Below, piece after piece: positions 51,201-62,221 of a stretch of DNA of 64,000 nucleotides. Source of the DNA: Hydractinia symbiolongicarpus (lineage: Eukaryota > Cnidaria > Hydrozoa > Anthoathecata > Hydractiniidae); contig NC_079875.1 in NCBI RefSeq assembly GCF_029227915.1, positions 2,046,001 to 2,110,000 of the forward strand, given 5' to 3'. Below the pieces are notes generated by a model, which saw nothing but the letters and a program-made list of their open reading frames with translations, did no database searches and was not told the origin of the DNA. Made by a program: the position numbers and the translations under genes. Each line of letters begins with the position of its first letter. Positions within the stretch are counted from its first letter, which is position 1.

Positions 51201-54200
51201 TTTGACTATACGGGCCGAGTCCGGGATTTACGGGAAATCGCAGGTTTTCGTTTGCCGGCGATTAAACAACTTTCATTAAACGTCTCATCAAAAATGAAAA
51301 CATTTCTGAAAACTACAAGTCTCATGCGTTTTAGTGGTGAAACATAATTTAAAAAATCGTTCGGGAAATGAGTTTACTCCCTGGGTACTTTCTTTGTATA
51401 CTTTTGACTATACGGGCCGAGTCCGGGATTTACGGGAAGTCGCGGGTTTTCGTTTGCCGGCAATTAAACTTCTTTTATTCAGTGTCTCATCAAAAATGAA
51501 AACATTTTTAAAAACTACAAGTCTCATGGGCTTTAGTGGTGAAATAATAATTTAAAAAATCGGTTGGGAAATGAGTTTACACCCCGGGTACTTTCTTTGT
51601 ATACTTTTGACTATACGGGCCGAGTCCGGGATTTACGGGAAATCGCAGGTTTTGGTTTGACGGCGATTAAACTTCTTTTATTCAGCGTCTCATCAAAAAT
51701 GAAAACATTTTTAAAAACTACAAGTCTCATGCGCTTTAGTGGTGAAATAATAATTTAAATAATCGTTTGGGAAATGAGTTTACTTCCTGGGTACTTTCTT
51801 TGTATACTTTTGACTATACGGGCCGAGTCCGGGATTTACGGGAAATCGCAGGTTTTCGTTTGCCGGCGATTAAACAACTTTCATTAAACGTCTCATCAAA
51901 AATGAAAACATTTCTGAAAACTACAAGTGTCATGCGTTTTAGTGGTGAAACATAATTTAAAAAATCGTTCGGGAAATGAGTTTACTCCCTGGGTACTTTC
52001 TTTGTATACTTTTGACTATACGGGCCGAGTCCGGGATTTACGGGAAGTCGCGGGTTTTCGTTTGCCGGCAATTAAACTTCTTTTATTCAGTGTCTCATCA
52101 AAAATGAAAACATTTTTAAAAACTACAAGTCTCATGGGCTTTAGTGGTGAAATAATAATTTAAAAAATCGGTTGGGAAATGAGTTTACACCCCGGGTACT
52201 TTCTTTGTATACTTTTGACTATACGGGCCGAGTCCGGGATTTACGGGAAATCGCAGGTTTTGGTTTGACGGCGATTAAACTTCTTTTATTCAGCGTCTCA
52301 TCAAAAATGAAAACATTTTTGAAAACTACAAGTCTCATGCGTTTTAGTGGTGAAAAAATAATTTAAATAATCGTTCGGGAAGTGAGTTTACTCCCTAGGT
52401 ACTTTCTTTGTATACTTTTGACTATACGGGCCGAATCCGGGATTTTCGGGAAGTTGCGGTTTTTCGTTTGCCGGCGATTAAACTTCTTTTATTCAGCGTC
52501 TCATCAAAAATGAAAATATTTTTAAATACTACAAGTCTCATGGGCTTTAGTGGTGAAATAATAATTTAAAAAATCGTTCGGGAAATGAGTTTACACCCTG
52601 GGTACTTTCTTTGTATACTTTTGACTATACGGGCCGAGTCCGGGATTTTCGGGAAGTCGCGGTTTTTTGTTTGCCGGCGATTAAACTTCTTTTATTCAGC
52701 GTCTCATCAAAAATGAAAATATTTTTAAATACTACAAGTCTCATGGGCTTTAGTGGTGAAATAATAATTTAAAAAATCGTTCGGGAAATGAGTTTACACC
52801 CTGGGTACTTTCTCTGTATATTTTTGACTATACGGGCCGAGTCCGGGATTTACGGGAAATCGCAGGTTTTCGTTTGCCGGCGATTAAACTTCTTTTATTC
52901 AGCGTCTCATCAAAAATGAAAACATTTTTGAAAACTACAAGTCTCATGCGTTTTAGTGGTGAAAATATAATTTAAAAAATCGTTCGAGAAATGAGTTTAC
53001 TCCCTGGGTTCTTTCTTTGTATACTTTTGACTATGCGGGCCGAGTCCGGGGTTTACGGGAAATGGCGGGTTTTCGTTTGCTGGCGATTAAACTTCTTTTA
53101 TTCAGCGTCTCATCAAAAATGAAAACATTTTTGAAAACTAGAAGTCTCAAGCGTTTTAGTGGTGAAAAGATAATTTAAAAAATCGTTTTGGAAATGAGTT
53201 TACTCACAGGGTACTTTCTTTGTATACATTCGACTATACGGGCCAAGCCCGGGATGTACGGGAAATAGCGGGTTTTCGTTTGCCGGCGATTAAATCACTT
53301 TCATTAAGCGTCTCATCAAAAATGAAAACATTTCTGAAAACTACAAGTCTCATGCGTTTTAGTGGTGAAAAAATAATTTTAAAATTCGTTCGGGAAATGA
53401 GTTTACTCACTGGGTACTTTCCTTGTATACTTTTGAGTATACGGGCCGAGTCCGGGATTTACGGGAAATCGCGGGTTTTCGTTTGCCGGCGATTAAACTT
53501 CTTTTATTCAGCGTCTCATCAAAAATGAAAACATTTTTAAAAACTACAAGTCTCATGGGCTTTAGTGGTGAAATAATAATTTAAATAATCGTTTGGGAAA
53601 TGAGTTTACTTCCTGGGTACTTTCTTTGTATACTTTTGACTATACGGGCCGAGTCCGGGATTTACGGGAAATCGCAGGTTTTCGTTTGCCGGCGATTAAA
53701 CTTCTTTTATTCAGCGTCTCATCAAAAATGAAAACATTTTTAAAAACTACAAGTCTCATGGGCTTTAGTGGTGAAATAATAATTTAAAAAAATCGTTCGG
53801 GAAATGAGTTTACACCCCGGGTACTTTCTTTGTATACTTTTGACTATACGGGCCATGTCCGGGATTTACGGGAAATCGCAGGTTTTCGTTTGCCGGCGAT
53901 TAAACTTCTTTTATTCAGCGTCTCATCAAAAATGACAACATTTTTGAAAACTACAAGTCTCATGCGTTTTAGTGGTGAAAAAATAATTTAAAAAATCGTT
54001 CGGGAAATGAGTTTACTCCCTGGGTACTTTCTTTGTCAACTTTTGACTATACGGGCCCAGTCCGGGATTTACGGGAAGTCGCGGGTTTTCATTTGCCGGC
54101 GATTAAACTTCTTTTATTCAGCGTCTCATCAAAAATGAAAATATTTTTAAATACTTCAAGTCTCATGGGCTTTAGTGGTGAAATAATAATTTAAAAAATC

Positions 54201-57176
54201 GTTCGGGAAATGAGTTTACACCCTGGGTACTTTCTTTGTATATTTTTGACTATACGGGCCGAGTCCGGGATTTACGGGAAATCGCAGGTTTTCGTTTGCC
54301 GGCGATTAAACTTCTTTTATTCAGCGTCTCATCCAAAATGAAAACATTTTTAAAAAACTACAAGTCTCATGCGTTTTAGTGGTGAAAAAATAATTTAAAA
54401 AAACGTTCGGGAAATGAGTTTACTCCCTGGGTACTTTCTTTGTATACTTTTTACTATGCGGGCCGAGTCCGGGGTTTACGGGAAATGGCGGGTTTTCGTT
54501 TGCCGGCGATTAAACTTCTTTTATTCAGCGTCTCATCAAAAATGAAAACATTTTTGAAAACTAGAAGTCTCAAGCGTTTTAGTGGTGAAAAGATAATTTA
54601 AAAAATCGTTGTGGAAATGAGTTTACTCACAGGGTACTTTCTTTGTATACATTCGACTATACGGGCCAAGCCCGGGATTTACGGGAAATCGCGGGTTTTC
54701 GTTTGCCGGCGATTAAACCACTTTCATTAAGCGTCTCATCAAAAATGAAAACATTTCTGAAAACTACAAGTCTCATGCGTTGTAGTGGTGAAAAAATAAT
54801 TTAAAAATTTGTTCGAGAAATGAGTTTACACCCCGGGTACTTTCATTGTATACTTTTGACTATACGGGCCGAGTCCGGGATTTACGGGAAATCACAGGTT
54901 TTCGTTTGCCGGCGATTAAACTTCTTTTATTCAGCGTCTCATCAAAAATGAAAACATTTTTGAAAACTACAAGTCTCATGCGTTTTAGTGGTGAAAAAAT
55001 AATTTAAAAAATCGTTCGAGAAATGAGTTTACACCCTGGGTACTTTCTTTGTATACTTTTGACTATACGGGCCGAGTCCGGGATTTACGGGAAATCGCAG
55101 GTTCTCGTTTGCCGGCGATTAAACCACCTCCATTAAGCGTCTCATCAAAAATGAAAAGATTTCTGAAAACTACAAGTCTTATGCGTTTTAGTGGTGAAAA
55201 AATGAATTAAAAAATCGTTCGGAAAATTAGTTTACTCCCTGGGTACTATCTTTGTATACTTTTGACTATACGGGCCAAGCCCGGGATTTACGGGAAATCG
55301 CGGGTTTTCGTTTGCCGGCGATTAAACTTCTTTTATTCAGCGTCTCATCAGAAATGAAAACATTTTTGAAAACTACAAGTCTTATGCGTTTTAGTGGTGA
55401 AAAAATAATTTAAAAAATCGTTTTGAAAATGAGTTTACTCACAGGGTACTTTCTTTGTATACATTCGACTATACGGGCCAAGCCCGGGATTTACGGGAAA
55501 TTGCGTGTTTTCGTTTGCCGGCGATTAAACCTCTTTCATTAAGCGTCTCATCAAAAATGAAAACATTTTTGAAAACTACAAGTCTCATGCGTTTTAGTGG
55601 TGAAAAAAAAATTCAAAAAATCGTTCGGAAAATGAGTTTACTTCCTTGGTACTTTCTTTGTATACATTCGACTATACGGGCCAAGCCCGGGAATTACGGG
55701 AAATCGCGAGATTTCGTTTGCCGGCGATTACACCTCTTTTATTAAGCGTCTCATCAACAATAAAAACATTTTTAAAAACTACAAGTCTCATGGGCTTTAG
55801 TGGTGAAATAATAATTTAAAAAATCGTTCGGGAAATGAGTTTACACCCCGGGTGCTTTCTTTGTATACTTTTGACTATACGGGATGAGTCCGGGATTTAC
55901 GGGAAATCGCAGGTTTTCGTTTGCCGGCGATTAAACTTCTTTTATTCAGCGTCTCAACAAAAATGAAAACATCTTTGAAAACTACAAGTCTCATGCGTTT
56001 TAGTGGTGAAAAAATAATTTAAAAAATCGTTCGGGAAATGAGTTTACTCCCTGGGTACTTTCTTTGTATACTTTTGACTATGTGGGCCGAGACCGGGGTT
56101 TACGGGAAATGGCGGGTTTTCGTTTGCCGGCGATTAAACTTCTTTTATTTAGCGTCTCATCAAAAATGAAAACATTTTTGAAAACTACAAGTCTCAAGCG
56201 TTTTAGTGGTGAAAAGATAAATTAAAAAATCGTTTTGGAAATGAGTTTACTTACAGGGTACTTTCTTTGTATGCATTCGACTATACGGGCCAAGCCCGGG
56301 ATTTACGGGAAATCGCGGGTTTTCGTTTGCCGGCGATTAAACCACTTTCATTAAGCGTCTCATCAAAAATGAAAATATTTCTAAAAACTACAAGTCCCAT
56401 GCGTTTTAGTGGTGAAAAAATAATTTAAAAATTCGTTCGGAAAATGAGTTTACTCACTGGGTACTTTCCTTGTATACTTTTGACTATACGGGCCGAGTCC
56501 GGGATTTACGGGAAATCGCGGGTTTTCGTTTGCCGGCGATTAAACTTCTTTTATTCAGCGTCTCATCAAAAATGAAAACATTTTTGAAAACTACAAGTCT
56601 CATGCGTTTTAGTGGTGAAAAAATAATTTAAAAAATCGTTCGGAAAATGAGTTTAAACCCTGGGTACTTTCTTTGTATACTTTTGACTATACGGGCCGAG
56701 TCCGGGATTTTCGGGAAATCGCAGGTTTTCGTTTGCCGGCGATTAAACTTCTTTTATTCAGCGTCTCATCAAAAATGAAAACATTTTTGAAAACTACAAG
56801 TCTCATGCGTTTTAGTGGTGAAAAAATAATTTAAAAATTCGTTACGGAAATGACTTTACTCACTGGGTACTTTCCTTGTATACTTTTGACTATACGGGCC
56901 GAGACCGGGATTTACGGGAAATCGCGGGTTTTCGTTTGCCGGCGATTAAACTTCTTTTATTCAGCGTCTCATCAAAAATGAAAACATTTTTAAAAACTAC
57001 AAGTCTCATGGGCTTTAGTGGTAAAATATAAATTTAAAAAATCGTTTGGGAAAGGAGTTTACTCCCTGGGTACTTTCTTTGTATACTTTTGACTATACGG
57101 GCCGAGTCCGGGATTTACGGGAAATTGCAGGTTTTCGTTTGCCGGCGATTAAACTTCTTTTATTCAGCGTCTCATC
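42250..57176. repeat. Large duplicated satellite domain (7106- and 8326-bp offsets)
   Basis: About 45660-50070 (4.4 kb) recurs at about 52766-57176 with a constant 7106-bp offset (35 monomers plus 1 bp) and essentially no visible differences. The match includes rare markers such as CTCATCCAAAATG, TTTGTCAACTTTTGAC, TTCGTTACGGAAATGAC and GGGAAAGGAG. About 42420-43430 recurs at about 50746-51756 (offset 8326). About 43800-44580 recurs at about 45630-46410 (offset 1828) and again at about 52734-53510 (offset 8934). The order of blocks differs between copies. Confidence 0.85.
51130..52366. repeat. Three-monomer tandem duplication (608 bp)
   Basis: The trimer with TTTACTTCCTGGG, GAAACATAATTT and AATCGGTTGGG is present once near 42830-43430 but twice in tandem at about 51130-51740 and 51740-52350 (offset 608). 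This accounts for the change from the 8326-bp to the 8934-bp offset between the two large copies. The second copy has a CAAGTGTCATGCG change. Confidence 0.85.
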
Positions 57177-57960
57177 AAAAATGAAAACTTTTTTGCAAAC
57201 TACAAGTCTCATGCGTTTTAGTGGTGAAAAAATAATTTAAAAAATCGTTCGAGAAATGAGTTTACACCCTGGGTACTTTCTTTGTATACTTTTGACTATA
57301 CGGGCCGAGTCCGGGATTTACGGGAAATCGCAGGTTCTCGTTTGCCGGCGATTAAACCACTTTCATTAAGCGTCTCATCAAAAATGAAAAGATTTCTGAA
57401 AACTACAAGTCTTATGCGTTTTAGTGGTGAAAAAATGAATTAAAAAATCGTTCGGGAAATGAGTTTACTCCCTGGGTACTATCTTTGTATACTTTTGACT
57501 ATACGGGCCAAGCCCGGGATTTACGGGAAATCGCGGGTTTTCGTTTGCCGGCGATTAAACTTCTTTTATTCAGCGTCTCATCAGAAATGAAAACATTTTT
57601 GAAAACTACAAGTCTTATGCGTTTTAGTGGTGAAAAAATAATTTAAAAAATCGTTCGGGAAATGAGTTTACTTCCTGGGTACTTTCTTTGTATACATTCG
57701 ACTATACGGGCCAAGCCCGGAAATTACGGGAAATCGCAAGATTTCGTTTGCCGGCGATGAAACCTCTTTTATTAAGCGTCTCATCAACAATGAAAACATT
57801 TTTAAAAACTACAAGTCTCATGGGCTTTAGTGGTGAAATAATAATTTAAAAAATCGTTCGGGAAATGAGTTTACACCCCGGGTGCTTTCTTTGTATACTT
57901 TTGACTATACGGGCCGAGTCCGGGATTTACGGGAAATCGCAGGTTTTCGTTTGCCGGCGA
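57177..57960. repeat. Satellite monomers past the 7.1-kb duplication
   Basis: About four monomers after the 4.4-kb match ends. They resemble 55000-55880 (CATCAGAAATG, GAAAAGATTTCTG, TCATCAACAATG) but with several single-base differences and one or more monomers missing. This suggests a related, older copy. No gene. Confidence 0.7.
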
Positions 57961-58770
57961 TTAAACGTCTTTTATTCAGCGTCTCATCAAAAATGAAAAC
58001 ATCTTTGAAAACTACAAGTCTCATGCGTTTTAGTGGTGAAAAAAAAATTTAAAAATCGTTCGGGAAATGAGTTTACTTCCTGGGTACTTTCTTTGTATAC
58101 ATTCGACTATACGGGCCAAGCCCGGGATTTACGGAAAATTGCGGGATTTCGTATGCCGGCGATTAAACCTCTTTTATTAAGCGTCTCATCAAAAATGAAA
58201 ACATTTTTAAAAACTACAAGTCTCATGGGTTTTAGTGGTGAAATAATAATTTAAAAAATCGTTCGGGAAATGAGTTTACAACCCTGGTACTTTCTTTGTA
58301 TACTCTTGACTATACGGGCCGAGTCCGGGATTTACGGGAAATCGCAGGTTTTCGTTTGCCGGCGATTAAACGTCTTTTATTCAGCGTCTCATCAAAAATG
58401 AAAACATCTTTGAAAAGTACAAGTCTCATGCGTTTTAGTGGTTAAAAAAAAATTTAAAAATCGTTCGGGAAATGAGTTTACTTCCTGGGTACTTTCTTTG
58501 TATACATTCGACTATACGGGCCAAGCCCGGGATTTACGGAAAATTGCGGGATTTCGTATGCCGGCGATTAAACCTCTTTTATTAAGCGTCTCATCAAAAA
58601 TGAAAACATTTTTAAAAACTACAAGTCTCATGGGTTTTAGTGGTGAAATAATAATTTAAAAAATCGTTCGGGAAATGAGTTTACAACCCTGGTACTTTCT
58701 TTGTATACTCTTGACTATACGGGCCGAGTCCGGGATTTACGGGAAATCGCAGGTTTTCGTTTGCCAGCGA
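57961..58770. repeat. Two-monomer tandem repeat (2 x 405 bp)
   Basis: The dimer at 57961-58365 is repeated at 58366-58770. Both begin TTAAACGTCTTTTATTCAGCG, have GGGATTTCGTATGCCGG, and contain ACAACCCTGGTAC with TATACTCTTGAC. Visible changes are GAAAACTAC to GAAAAGTAC and GGTGAAAAA to GGTTAAAAA. Confidence 0.85.
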
Positions 58771-59379
58771 TTAAACTTCTTTTATTCAGCGTCTCATCAA
58801 AAATGAAAACATTTTTGAAAACTACAAGTCTCATGCGTTTTAGTGGTGAAAAAATAATTTAAAAAATCGTTTGGGAAATGAGTTTACTCCCTGGGTACTA
58901 TCTCTGTATACTTTTGACTATACGGGCCAAGCCCGGGATTTACGGGAAATCGCGGGTTTTCGTTTGCTGGCGATTAAACTTCTTTTATTCAGCGTCTCAT
59001 CAGAAATGAAAACATTTTTGAAAACTACAAGTCTTATGCGTTTTAGTGGTGAAAAAATAATTTAAAAAATCGTTCTGAAAATGAGTTTACTCACAGGGTA
59101 CTTTCTTTGTATACATTCGACTATGCGGGCCAAGCCCGGGATTTACGGAAAATTGCGGGATTTCGTATGCCGGCGATTAAACCTCTTTTATTAAGCGTCT
59201 CATCAAAAATGAAAACATTTTTAAAAACTACAAGTCTCATGGGCTTTAGTGGTGAAATAATAATTTAAAAAATCGTTCGGGAAATGAGTTTACAACCCTG
59301 GTACTTTCTTTGTATACTTTTGACTATACGGGCCGAGTCCGGGATTTACGGGAAATCGCAGGTTTTCGTTTGCCAGCGA
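58771..59379. repeat. Satellite monomers between the dimer repeat and the right HOR
   Basis: Three monomers starting at 58771. They carry CATCAGAAATG, GTATGCCGG and ACAACCCTGG variants shared with the blocks on either side. No other feature was seen. Confidence 0.8.
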
Positions 59380-62221
59380 TTAAACTTCTTTTATTCAGCG
59401 TCTCATCAAAAATGAAAACATTTTTGAAAACTACAAGTCTCATGCGTTTTAGTGGTGAAAAAATAATTTAAAAAATCGTTCGGGAAATGAGTTTACTCCC
59501 TGGGTACTTTCTTTGTATACTTTTGACTATACGAGACGAGTCCGGGATTTACGGGAAGTCGCGGGTTTTCGTTTGCCGGCGATTAAACTTCTTTTATTCA
59601 GCGTCTCATCAAAAATAAAAATATTTTTAAATACTACAAGTCTCATGGGCTTTACTGGTGAAATAATAATTTAAAAAATCGTTCGGGAAATGAGTTTACA
59701 CCCTGGGTACTTTCTTTGTATACTTTTGACTATGCGGGCCGAGTCCGGGATTTACGGGAAATCGCGGGTTTTCGTTTGCCGGCGATTAAACCACTTTCAT
59801 TAAGCGTCTCATCAAAAATGAAAACATTTCTGAAAACTACAAGTCTCATGCGTTTTAGTGGTGAAAAAAAAATTTAAAAAATCGTTCGGAAAATGAGTTT
59901 ACTTCCTGGGTACTTTCTTTGTATACTTTTGACTATGCGGGCCGAGTCCGGGATTTACGGGAAATCGCGGGTTTTCGTTTGCCGGCGATTAAACCACTTT
60001 CATTAAGCGTCTCATCAAAAATGAAAACATTTCTGAAAACTACAAGTCTCATGCGTTTTAGTGGTGAAAAAAAAATTTAAAAAATCGTTCGGAAAATGAG
60101 TTTACTTCCTGATTACTTTCTTTGTATACATTCGACTATACGAGCCAAGCCCGGGATTTACGGAAAATTGAGGGATTTCGTATGCCGGCGATTACACCTC
60201 TTTTATTAAGCGTCTCATCAAAAATGAAAACATTTTTGAAAACTACAAGTCTCAAGCGTTTTAGTGGTGAAAAGATAATTTAAAAAATCGTTTTGGAAAT
60301 GAGTTTACTCACAGGGTACTTTCTTTGTATGCATTCGACTATACGGGCCAAGCCCGGGATTTACGGGAAATCGCGGGTTTTCGTTTGCCGGCGATTAAAC
60401 CACTTTCATTAAGCGTCTCATCAAAAATGAAAACATTTCTGAAAACTACAAGTCTCATGCGTTTTAGTGGTGAAAAAATAATTTAAAAATTCGTTCGGGA
60501 AAAGAGTTTACTCACTGGGTACTTTCCTTGTATACTTTTGACTATACAGGCCAAGTCTGGGATTTACGGGAAATCGCGGGTTTTGGTTTGCCGGCGATTA
60601 AACTTCTTTTATTCAGCGTCTCATCAAAAATGAAAACATTTTTAAAAACTACAAGTCTCATGGGCTTTAGTGGTGAAATAATAATTTAAAAAATCGTTCG
60701 GGAAATGAGTTTACAACCCTGGTACTTTCTTTGTATACTCTTGACTATACGGGCCGAGTCCGGGATTTACGGGAAATCGCAGGTTTTCGTTTGCCGGCGA
60801 TTAAACTTCTTTTATTCAGCGTCTCATCAAAAATGAAAACATTTTTGAAAACTACAAGTCTCATGCGTTTTAGTGGTGAAAAAATAATTTAAAAAATCGT
60901 TCGGGAAATGAGTTTACTCCCTGGGTACTTTCTTTGTATACTTTTGACTATACGAGACGAGTCCGGGATTTACGGGAAGTCGCGGGTTTTCGTTTGCCGG
61001 CGATTAAACTTCTTTTATTCAGCGTCTCATCAAAAATAAAAATATTTTTAAATACTACAAGTCTCATGGGCTTTACTGGTGAAATAATAATTTAAAAAAT
61101 CGTTCGGGAAATGAGTTTACACCCTGGGTACTTTCTTTGTATACTTTTGACTATGCGGGCCGAGTCCGGGATTTACGGGAAATCGCGGGTTTTCGTTTGC
61201 CGGCGATTAAACCACTTTCATTAAGCGTCTCATCAAAAATGAAAACATTTCTGAAAACTACAAGTCTCATGCGTTTTAGTGGTGAAAAAAAAATTTAAAA
61301 AATCGTTCGGAAAATGAGTTTACTTCCTGGGTACTTTCTTTGTATACTTTTGACTATGCGGGCCGAGTCCGGGATTTACGGGAAATCGCGGGTTTTCGTT
61401 TGCCGGCGATTAAACCACTTTCATTAAGCGTCTCATCAAAAATGAAAACATTTCTGAAAACTACAAGTCTCATGCGTTTTAGTGGTGAAAAAAAAATTTA
61501 AAAAATCGTTCGGAAAATGAGTTTACTTCCTGATTACTTTCTTTGTATACATTCGACTATACGAGCCAAGCCCGGGATTTACGGAAAATTGAGGGATTTC
61601 GTATGCCGGCGATTACACCTCTTTTATTAAGCGTCTCATCAAAAATGAAAACATTTTTGAAAACTACAAGTCTCAAGCGTTTTAGTGGTGAAAAGATAAT
61701 TTAAAAAATCGTTTTGGAAATGAGTTTACTCACAGGGTACTTTCTTTGTATGCATTCGACTATACGGGCCAAGCCCGGGATTTACGGGAAATCGCGGGTT
61801 TTCGTTTGCCGGCGATTAAACCACTTTCATTAAGCGTCTCATCAAAAATGAAAACATTTCTGAAAACTACAAGTCTCATGCGTTTTAGTGGTGAAAAAAT
61901 AATTTAAAAATTCGTTCGGGAAAAGAGTTTACTCACTGGGTACTTTCCTTGTATACTTTTGACTATACAGGCCAAGTCTGGGATTTACGGGAAATCGCGG
62001 GTTTTGGTTTGCCGGCGATTAAACTTCTTTTATTCAGCGTCTCATCAAAAATGAAAACATTTTTAAAAACTACAAGTCTCATGGGCTTTAGTGGTGAAAT
62101 AATAATTTAAAAAATCGTTCGGGAAATGAGTTTACAACCCTGGTACTTTCTTTGTATACTCTTGACTATACGGGCCGAGTCCGGGATTTACGGGAAATCG
62201 CAGGTTTTCGTTTGCCGGCGA
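59380..62221. repeat. Right higher-order repeat, two 1421-bp copies
   Basis: Copy 1 is 59380-60800 and copy 2 is 60801-62221. Each has seven monomers of 203 bp (59380, 59583, 59786, 59989, 60192, 60395, 60598; then 60801 to 62019). Markers in order are TACGAGACGAGTCC, GGGCTTTACTGGTG, two GACTATGCGG monomers, TTCCTGATTAC with GATTACACC, TTTGTATGCATTCGAC, and GGAAAAGAGTTT with TATACAGGCC. A GTATAC to GTATGC change tags one monomer at 60331 and 61752. Confidence 0.9.

Noticed and set aside
42250-57176. Whole duplication as an assembly artefact
   Set aside because: It cannot be excluded from sequence alone. However, the copies differ by a trimer duplication, by block order and by a few single bases, which a simple duplicated contig would not show.
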